Assembly (NCBI GenBank): GCA_937997955.1 | Contig: CALLDR010000060.1 | Coordinates: forward strand, 1 to 26,861 | From: an uncultured Emergencia sp. | GTDB lineage: Bacteria; Bacillota; Clostridia; Peptostreptococcales; Anaerovoracaceae | Direction of reading: 5' to 3' | DNA length: 26,861 bases | Shown: piece by piece, positions 22,578-26,861 of the stretch | Position numbering within the stretch: the stretch's first letter is position 1 | Layout: each line of letters opens with the position of its first letter | Notes under the pieces: model-generated | The model's input: only the letters and a program-made list of their open reading frames with translations | Database searches by the model: none | Told to the model about the DNA's origin: nothing | Translations under genes and position numbers: made by a program

Positions 22578-22593
22578 AGCAAAAAGCGTGCCA
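22578..22593 (-). promoter_or_regulatory. Sigma-54 promoter of the DUF362 operon
   Basis: TGGCACG (22587-22593), CTTT, TTGCT (22578-22582) on the minus strand: a full match to the consensus. The start site would be near 22567, about 39 bases before the DUF362 ATG. Confidence 0.93.
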
Positions 22594-22643
22594 ATGGCCA
22601 AATGAGGAATTATGCAGTCTTTTACCGTCAAAGGAGCCGTTTC

Positions 22644-22683
22644 TGTTGCGGAACAGCGGTCCTATTGTTGCAGTTACGCAACA
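22644..22683. promoter_or_regulatory. Upstream activator site of the DUF362 operon
   Basis: TGTTGC half-site (22644-22649) and, 22 bp on, the palindrome TGTTGC-AGTTAC-GCAACA (22666-22683). The palindrome runs into the 3' end of the alcohol dehydrogenase gene (stop codon at 22674). Its centre is about 94 bp upstream of the -12 element, as at the cyclase operon. Confidence 0.87.
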
Positions 22684-23864
22684 AATATGATGAATCTCCG
22701 ATAGATCTCCGCGATATCAAAGGCGTTCAGACCTGTCAGCCCCCAGCCGATGTACTCACGGCCACCCAGTGTCGCTTCTGCCATCTCGTTCAGCATTGCT
22801 GCGTCCGTCCTTTCTGCTGTCAGAGTCTGCTTCAATCCGATACCGCCGATAAAGGCCCTTAACGCCGCAACGCCCTGCTCTATGACAGCCTGGGACGGAC
22901 ACCCTTTGATAGCAAAGACCTGTGAGAAAAAGTCCGCGAACCGCTCCGGCGCTTTATGGCTGACGTGTTCGCACCAGGCGGGCAGGATCATGGCAAGGGC
23001 CGCGCCGTGGCTGACGCCGAAGGTTTCGGTGATGTAGTGGCTCATCTCGTGGCAGGCAAAGTCGCCGCCGGGGCCCAGCATATCGTTGTGGGCGACGTCG
23101 GCCGCCAGCATCAGCTCACCGCGGAGGGCTTCATTCTGCGGATCGTCGAGGACCTTCGGCAGGGTCTCTCTCACCTCCTGCATCAAAGCGATGGTCATGC
23201 GGTCCAGCAGGCTGCTCTGCCTGTTCAGGTCGAAGTACCGCTCAAAGGCGTGGGCGAAGATATCGAAGCCGCCGCAGGCTGTCTGATAGGAGCTTACGCT
23301 CAGGGTCAGAGCCGGGTTCAGCAGGGCGAACTTCGGCTTTGTCTGTGGAAACGGACGGCCGATCTTCCTGCCGGAAACGCTGTCGCTGATCACGGACATC
23401 TCATTGGACTCGCTGGCTGTGGCCGGGAGCGTGACTACAGCTCCGATGGGGAGAAAGCCGGAAGGCTGCGCCTGCGGGTCGGTATACAGCTCCAGAATGT
23501 CGCCGTCAAAGCCGCTGCCCGCGGCCACCGCCTTGGCCGAATCGATGACGCTGCCTCCGCCCACTGCCAACAGGCCGTTGATGCCTTCCCGGCGCACCAT
23601 GTCAATGGCCTGCCGAATATAGGCGGCATCGGCATTGGGCCTGACGCCGCCCAGCCGGAGCACCGTACAGCCCGCGTTTTCCAGATCTTCGGTCAGAATC
23701 TGCCCCAGGCTCAGCTGTCCGTCCTCAGCAGCGCGGAAGATCCGGTCGCTGCCGTAGATCAGAAGCACCCGGTCGGCGTACTGCTTCATCAGAGCCCCCG
23801 CCTTCCGCTCGCATGCCCTTCCGAAATAGATCTCCGTCGGAATACTGAAATGAAAATCAAACAT
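22674..23864 (-). CDS. Iron-containing alcohol dehydrogenase (butanol/4-hydroxybutyrate dehydrogenase type)
   Basis: A 396-residue NAD(P)H-dependent enzyme of the group III (iron) alcohol dehydrogenase family, closest in style to the BdhA/YugJ branch (FDFHFSIPTEIYFGR opening). The nucleotide loop VGGGSVIDSAKAVA is at 101-114. Metal ligands are Asp201 and His205 (FDIFAH), His272 (CHEMSH) and His286 (VSHGAA). Start ATG with GGAGG seven bases upstream; the frame stays open upstream but that part lies over the promoter. Because 4-hydroxybutyryl-CoA dehydratase is encoded nearby, 4-hydroxybutyrate/succinate semialdehyde is one candidate substrate, alcohol formation from an acyl aldehyde another. 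It has its own sigma-54 promoter. Its 3' end carries the activator palindrome of the next operon. Confidence 0.93.
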   Translation of the reverse strand: MFDFHFSIPTEIYFGRACERKAGALMKQYADRVLLIYGSDRIFRAAEDGQLSLGQILTEDLENAGCTVLRLGGVRPNADAAYIRQAIDMVRREGINGLLAVGGGSVIDSAKAVAAGSGFDGDILELYTDPQAQPSGFLPIGAVVTLPATASESNEMSVISDSVSGRKIGRPFPQTKPKFALLNPALTLSVSSYQTACGGFDIFAHAFERYFDLNRQSSLLDRMTIALMQEVRETLPKVLDDPQNEALRGELMLAADVAHNDMLGPGGDFACHEMSHYITETFGVSHGAALAMILPAWCEHVSHKAPERFADFFSQVFAIKGCPSQAVIEQGVAALRAFIGGIGLKQTLTAERTDAAMLNEMAEATLGGREYIGWGLTGLNAFDIAEIYRRFIIFVA

Positions 23865-23921
23865 GATATTACCTCCGTCTATGTGATTTCTTAATTTATC
23901 TAGAGTAGGATCGAAAAAATA

Positions 23922-23928
23922 TTCGACA
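23922..23928 (-). promoter_or_regulatory. Perfect Spo0A box near the dehydrogenase start site
   Basis: On the minus strand TGTCGAA matches the 0A box TGNCGAA exactly. It lies a few bases after the predicted sigma-54 start site, where a bound protein would block or modulate transcription. A 7-mer can occur by chance, so this is suggestive only. Confidence 0.35.
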
Positions 23929-23941
23929 ATATATTTTTGGA

Positions 23942-23957
23942 AGCAAGAAATATGCCA
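23942..23957 (-). promoter_or_regulatory. Sigma-54 promoter of the alcohol dehydrogenase gene
   Basis: TGGCATA (23951-23957), TTTC, TTGCT (23942-23946) on the minus strand, a full match to TGGCAYR-N4-TTGCW, about 66 bp before the likely start site plus leader of the dehydrogenase. No activator palindrome of the local type is visible upstream. Confidence 0.85.
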
Positions 23958-24113
23958 GAAAGGAAAAAGCCAACACATAAAAACCATTTCAGTATGCCCA
24001 CGGGCCGATCGAACAGCTCGACAAACCTCACTAAGTTTCGGCAAAAATATTCAAAGCTCCCTAACCGGATTCAGCCATGGAAATACAAAAAATCCAATAA
24101 CCCGCGCAAAATT

Positions 24114-24145
24114 AAAAGCAGCTCCCGTCTTTTGAAGCTGCTTTT
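24114..24145 (-). terminator. Terminator of the tetR gene
   Basis: AAAAGCAGCT (24114-24123) pairs with AGCTGCTTTT (24136-24145). On the minus strand the stem ends in TTTTAATTTT; on the plus strand in TTTTTC, so it may work both ways. Confidence 0.8.
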
Positions 24146-24181
24146 TCTGTTCCTTTCATTTGCCAGCTGTTTGTCAGCTGT

Positions 24182-24814
24182 TCATTTGCTGGCCGTCAGC
24201 CCTTCTGATGCCTTTTGTTGATGCCCTTTCAGCAGGGCATCAGCCATGCGTCTCCCCTGGGCTTTGATGTCAAAGTCGCCTTCGCAGACCCGCCATTGGA
24301 TCAGGATACCGCGATGCAGAATGACCAGTTCCCGCACCAGCTCTTCCACGCTGCAGCTTGCAGGCACGCTGCCTTCTGCCTGACACCCTTTGATCAGGCG
24401 GCCCAGAACCTGAAAATAAGCGCGCTCCGGTTTCAGCTTCAGCACGCCCAGTTCAGGGTTTTTCAGACTATAGACAAAGCTCTGCCAGATCAGCGCGTCG
24501 TTGGAGCTGATCTCCAATGCCTGTTCGACAAAGTCCAGAAGCTTATCCATGGCCGATCTGCTTTGATCAGCCCGGTACACTCCCTCCAATTCCTCATAGT
24601 ACGCGTCCACATAGGCGGATACGCTGGCCGCGAGGGCCTCCTTGTTCTTAAAATAGTGATAGATATTTCCCACAGAACAGCCAGCTTCCTGCGCCAGCTC
24701 TTCAATGGATACGTTTTCAAAACCTTTTTGATTAAAAAGATCCAGCGCGGCAGTCTGAATGCGTTTCTTCATTTCTATGGCCTGCCGCTTTCTGTTCGTC
24801 ATACGCTCCGTCAT
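24182..24814 (-). CDS. TetR/AcrR-family transcriptional regulator
   Basis: A 210-residue repressor. The N-terminal HTH (about 14-60; TAALDLFNQKGFENVSIEELAQEAGCSVGNIYHYFKNKEAL, with SVGNIYHYF as recognition helix) is clear; residues 65-210 form the helical ligand-binding and dimer domain. The ATG at 24812-24814 (MTERMTNRKRQ) is preferred over an upstream ATG because GGAGG lies seven bases before it. It has its own promoter and terminator, so it is a single unit between the dehydrogenase and brnQ. Which neighbour it controls, if any, is not shown by the sequence; no clear palindrome overlaps its promoter. Confidence 0.92.
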   Translation of the reverse strand: MTERMTNRKRQAIEMKKRIQTAALDLFNQKGFENVSIEELAQEAGCSVGNIYHYFKNKEALAASVSAYVDAYYEELEGVYRADQSRSAMDKLLDFVEQALEISSNDALIWQSFVYSLKNPELGVLKLKPERAYFQVLGRLIKGCQAEGSVPASCSVEELVRELVILHRGILIQWRVCEGDFDIKAQGRRMADALLKGHQQKASEGLTASK

Positions 24815-24834
24815 TCCTCTTCCTCCATGGATAC

Positions 24835-24863
24835 ATTCTAGCATTCCATCTCAAAAAGGTCAA
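24835..24863 (-). promoter_or_regulatory. Sigma-A promoter of tetR
   Basis: TTGACC (24858-24863) and TAGAAT (24835-24840) on the minus strand with a 17-bp spacer and a TGC extension before the -10 box. Confidence 0.75.
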
Positions 24864-24882
24864 GTAATGACAGAATTTTCTG

Positions 24883-26187
24883 CTACTCCAACGCCAGTTT
24901 CGTCTCTTCGTCTTTGCCTTTCACCTTGCCAAAGAGACTCCCCAGCAGGCCGCCGGCAGCTGCCGGAAGGATCCACGCAAGGCCGTACTTCGCAAAAGGC
25001 AAAGCCTCCATAAAACCCAGCGCCTCTACGGATGGAGCCAGCAGATTCAACACACCGAAGCCCAGGGCCGTATAGGCCGCGAAACATGCCACATAACGGT
25101 TTTTGAACACGCCGTCAAAGAAGGTCAGAATGACAAGCACCAGAACCGGCGGGTAGAGCAGGCTCAAAATCGGCGCGGAGATGCTGATGATCGCCGATAA
25201 GCCGAGATTGGAAAAGATGTAACTGAAGGTCAGCATACCGATGACCAGATGGGTATACTTCACCTTCCCTTTTGTCAGTTCACTGAAGAAGTCAGCCGCG
25301 ATGGCCGTAAGACCGATGGCCGTGGTCAGACAGGCAAGGAACACGATGATGGCAAGAAGCACTGTCCCGGTCCTGCCCAGCAGAGCGTTGGTGATGTACA
25401 TCAAAAGTTCTGCCTGGGACAGCTGTTCAAGTCCGCTCCCGGAGGTCGTAGCCCCCAGATACGCCAATCCACCGTAAACCAGCATCAACAGACCGCAGGA
25501 AACCATTCCGGCTACAGCGATCATGCGGCTGATCTCTTTCTTCTCCGTATATCCGTAACCGTGCGCTGCCGTGATCAGCATCATGGTCATCAGCATGCCG
25601 CCAATGCCGTCCATGGTCTGATACCCGGAAAGCAGTCCTTCTTTCAAAGGAACCACGTCTTCGACAGGCGTGATCTGTCCCACCGGGTGCACGATGCCCA
25701 GTACGATGAGAACCACCATGACGATCAAAAGCAGAGGCGTCAGATAATTGCCAACGATGTCCACCACCTTAGTCGGGCGAATCGTCAATGCCAGCACGAT
25801 GCCGAAGAAAACCGCACCAAAGATCCACGGACTGACGCCGGACGCCAAGACGCTGACGCCCATCTCATATGTGGTCGCGGCGGTACGGGGAATGCAGAGC
25901 CCTGGACCGATACAGAGAATGATCATAGTCAGCATGATCTTCCCCGGCACTTTGCCGATCTTGTCAACAACGCCTCCGATATCGCCTTTACGGTTGGTTA
26001 CCACGGCCAGAATCGCCAGGGTCGCCAAACCGATATCCATGAGAAAGAAGCCTACAAATCCTACAAACCAGCCAGTTCCGGTATGGCTCCCCAGATAAGG
26101 AGGAAAGATCAGATTGCCGGCGCCAAAGAAGGTTGCAAAGAGGGCAAAGCCCATCACAATGATGATCTTAGTTTTTTTCTTTTCCAT
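24883..26187 (-). CDS. brnQ: Branched-chain amino acid:cation symporter BrnQ
   Basis: A 434-residue membrane carrier with about 12 hydrophobic segments, of normal length for the LIVCS family. The opening IIIVMGFALFATFFGAGNLIFPPYLG is the family hallmark; the GPGLCIPRTAATTYEMGV loop and LTTAIGLTAIAADFFSEL are also typical. It imports leucine, isoleucine and valine with Na+ or H+. Start ATG with GGAG eight bases upstream. It has its own consensus sigma-A promoter and an AT-rich leader of about 115 bases with a palindrome, so it is probably regulated by a repressor or by amino-acid supply. It is not visibly part of the sigma-54 regulon. Confidence 0.96.
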   Translation of the reverse strand: MEKKKTKIIIVMGFALFATFFGAGNLIFPPYLGSHTGTGWFVGFVGFFLMDIGLATLAILAVVTNRKGDIGGVVDKIGKVPGKIMLTMIILCIGPGLCIPRTAATTYEMGVSVLASGVSPWIFGAVFFGIVLALTIRPTKVVDIVGNYLTPLLLIVMVVLIVLGIVHPVGQITPVEDVVPLKEGLLSGYQTMDGIGGMLMTMMLITAAHGYGYTEKKEISRMIAVAGMVSCGLLMLVYGGLAYLGATTSGSGLEQLSQAELLMYITNALLGRTGTVLLAIIVFLACLTTAIGLTAIAADFFSELTKGKVKYTHLVIGMLTFSYIFSNLGLSAIISISAPILSLLYPPVLVLVILTFFDGVFKNRYVACFAAYTALGFGVLNLLAPSVEALGFMEALPFAKYGLAWILPAAAGGLLGSLFGKVKGKDEETKLALE

Positions 26188-26273
26188 TTTCTGTTCTCCA
26201 TTTTCAGTGATTGTCTGTGATTTTATGAATTACCCGAATCATTTCCTCGAATCAATTCTTTAAATTGGTTCTT

Positions 26274-26285
26274 TGAATCGATTCA
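26274..26285. promoter_or_regulatory. Palindrome in the brnQ leader
   Basis: TGAATCGATTCA, a perfect 12-bp palindrome, lies about 26 bases downstream of the brnQ -10 box. It is surrounded by further copies of ATTCG/GATTC. It could be a repressor site. Confidence 0.45.
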
Positions 26286-26310
26286 TCAAAATAATTCATC
26301 GAATAAATTC

Positions 26311-26339
26311 AGTATAATTGAAATCTTTGCATTTGTCAA
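26311..26339 (-). promoter_or_regulatory. Consensus sigma-A promoter of brnQ
   Basis: TTGACA (26334-26339) and TATACT (26311-26316) on the minus strand, 17-bp spacer. Confidence 0.85.
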
Positions 26340-26582
26340 TATCTAAGTACGTCTGATACTAAGGTCTTCGCGATGTCTTCACGTGAAAAGATAAAACTTG
26401 GGTTTTAACTGCACAAAGCAACATGAAAAATCTTCCTGCGCCGGTAGGAAAATCGTAATTTGGGGTATGAGCGCGAAATATTTACAGCTCGTATTCCCTG
26501 AAAGCCTGGAGATCGGCCAAATAGCAGAAGAACGCTATATGGAGAATGGGAGAATGGGAAAATGGGAAAATAAAAAGAAAAT

Positions 26583-26638
26583 AAAAGTTCTGCAGATCGA
26601 GACGTGTTTGTACTCCCGCCTCAGCTGCAGAACTTTTT
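26583..26638 (-). terminator. Bidirectional terminator after the Rpn-like gene
   Basis: AAAAGTTCTGCAG (26583-26595) pairs perfectly with CTGCAGAACTTTT (26625-26637) around a 29-base loop. T runs follow the stem on both strands. On the minus strand it lies about 130 bp after the Rpn-like stop codon. Confidence 0.8.
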
Positions 26639-26685
26639 CGTATTGCGTTGCTTTTTATGTCGTTTTTATATTGCTTACATATTAT

Positions 26686-26721
26686 TTGCGCGTTGAATTG
26701 CGCGCTAAATTACGCACTGAA
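26686..26721. repeat. Three degenerate 12-bp tandem repeats
   Basis: TTGCGCGTTGAA, TTGCGCGCTAAA and TTACGCACTGAA lie end to end. They fall between the Rpn-like stop codon and the terminator. Function unknown. Confidence 0.7.
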
Positions 26722-26766
26722 ACCGTCATCTGATCCTGTCGCTTTCGTGTTGCTCTCATGCTGGAC

Positions 26767-26861
26767 CTATAACTGGTCGATCTCCTCCATGCTGAGTTCC
26801 GTCGCAGCCGCGATTTCCTCAGGCTCCATGCCGGCGGCCTTCAGCTTGCCGGCGATTTCCC
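26767..26861 (-). CDS. C-terminal end of a probable Rpn/PD-(D/E)XK nuclease family protein (partial)
   Basis: Only the last 31 residues are in the window, ending at a TAG (26767-26769): EIAGKLKAAGMEPEEIAAAT followed by ELSMEEIDQL. The pattern (AxxLLxxG, then IAxxTxLSxEEIxxL) is the usual tail of Rpn-type recombination-promoting nucleases/putative transposases. The rest lies beyond the right edge, so the assignment rests on the tail alone. Confidence 0.5.
   Translation of the reverse strand, partial: EIAGKLKAAGMEPEEIAAATELSMEEIDQL

Larger units (their letters stand above)
23865..24181. other. 317-bp gap between the dehydrogenase and tetR genes
   Basis: Contains the sigma-54 promoter (23942-23957) and a TGTCGAA box (23922-23928) for the dehydrogenase, and the tetR terminator (24114-24145). 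At 24010-24030 lies a short inverted pair TCGA-ACAGC-TCGA. No TGTTGC-N6-GCAACA palindrome and no protein gene is seen. A second pair, CAGCTG repeated at about 24167 and 24177, flanks the tetR 3' end. Confidence 0.6.
26188..26766. other. 579-bp gap upstream of brnQ
   Basis: Holds the brnQ leader and promoter, a perfect 12-bp palindrome (26274-26285), a large two-way terminator (26583-26638), an 8-bp ATGGGAAA-like repeat (about 26545-26575) and three 12-bp degenerate repeats (26686-26721). A short plus-strand frame across it (26398-26733) has no ribosome site or family resemblance. I find no T-box features (no GGGTGGNACC-like sequence). Confidence 0.6.

Noticed and set aside
23960..24180. TGTTGC-type activator site upstream of the alcohol dehydrogenase promoter
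   Set aside because: No palindrome with these arms occurs there; only unrelated TCGA pairs were found.
26188..26340. T-box or other known riboswitch before brnQ
   Set aside because: The leader lacks the T-box sequence and antiterminator hairpins; only palindromes are seen.
26398..26733. 111-codon plus-strand frame
   Set aside because: It spans a strong terminator and low-complexity repeats and has no family resemblance.

Overview
The window looks like chromosome of an anaerobic, endospore-forming member of the Clostridia with moderately high GC. The evidence is the sporulation cluster spoIIGA-sigE-sigG, an oxygen-sensitive [4Fe-4S]/FAD 4-hydroxybutyryl-CoA dehydratase, a beta-keto acid cleavage enzyme, thiolase, an iron-type alcohol dehydrogenase, strong AAGGAGG-type ribosome sites and sigma-A promoters of Firmicutes type. 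I cannot name the species.

Layout. 1-1716: an AlbA_2/ATPase-type (Schlafen-like) regulator gene broken near its 5' end. 1786-4300: coaBC (coenzyme A synthesis), then a marR-yczE type pair with a clear promoter and operator. 4311-6930: sigG, sigE and spoIIGA with a spoIIG-type promoter whose -35/-10 spacing is 21 bp. 6964-10451: an operon read cyclase-family hydrolase, 3-hydroxyacyl-CoA dehydrogenase-like protein, 4-hydroxybutyryl-CoA dehydratase. 10956-12119: cyclopropane-fatty-acid synthase on the plus strand. 12244-13854: a larC-like gene and a BKACE-family gene. 14040-15575 (plus): a sigma-54-dependent activator with PAS, AAA+ and Fis-type HTH domains. 15810-16850: a rhuM-like accessory gene. 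16999-22528: an operon read DUF362 protein, 91-aa unknown protein, OFA-type MFS transporter, thiolase, NCS2-type permease. 22674-23864: iron-containing alcohol dehydrogenase. 24182-24814: TetR regulator. 24883-26187: BrnQ branched-chain amino acid carrier. 26767-26861: the 3' end of a probable Rpn-type nuclease gene.

The central observation is a local sigma-54 regulon. Four minus-strand transcription units (cyclase operon, larC-BKACE, DUF362 operon, alcohol dehydrogenase) each have a -24/-12 promoter of the TGGCAYR-N4-(T/C)TGCT form. Three of the four also carry, about 80-95 bp upstream, the same palindrome TGTTGC-N6-GCAACA, with a second TGTTGC half-site 20-22 bp away. One of these palindromes lies between larC and the activator gene, immediately upstream of the activator's own extended -10 promoter. 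The simplest reading is that the activator binds this palindrome, switches on the three operons and limits its own synthesis.

The gene content suggests a fermentative pathway. A transporter (OFA MFS and/or NCS2) would bring in a substrate, possibly cyclic or N-heterocyclic. The metal-dependent cyclase-family hydrolase may open it. The dehydrogenase makes a beta-keto acid, BKACE transfers it onto acetyl-CoA, and thiolase and 4-hydroxybutyryl-CoA dehydratase feed the products toward acetyl-CoA and crotonyl-CoA. The substrate is not identifiable from sequence alone and the pathway order is inference.
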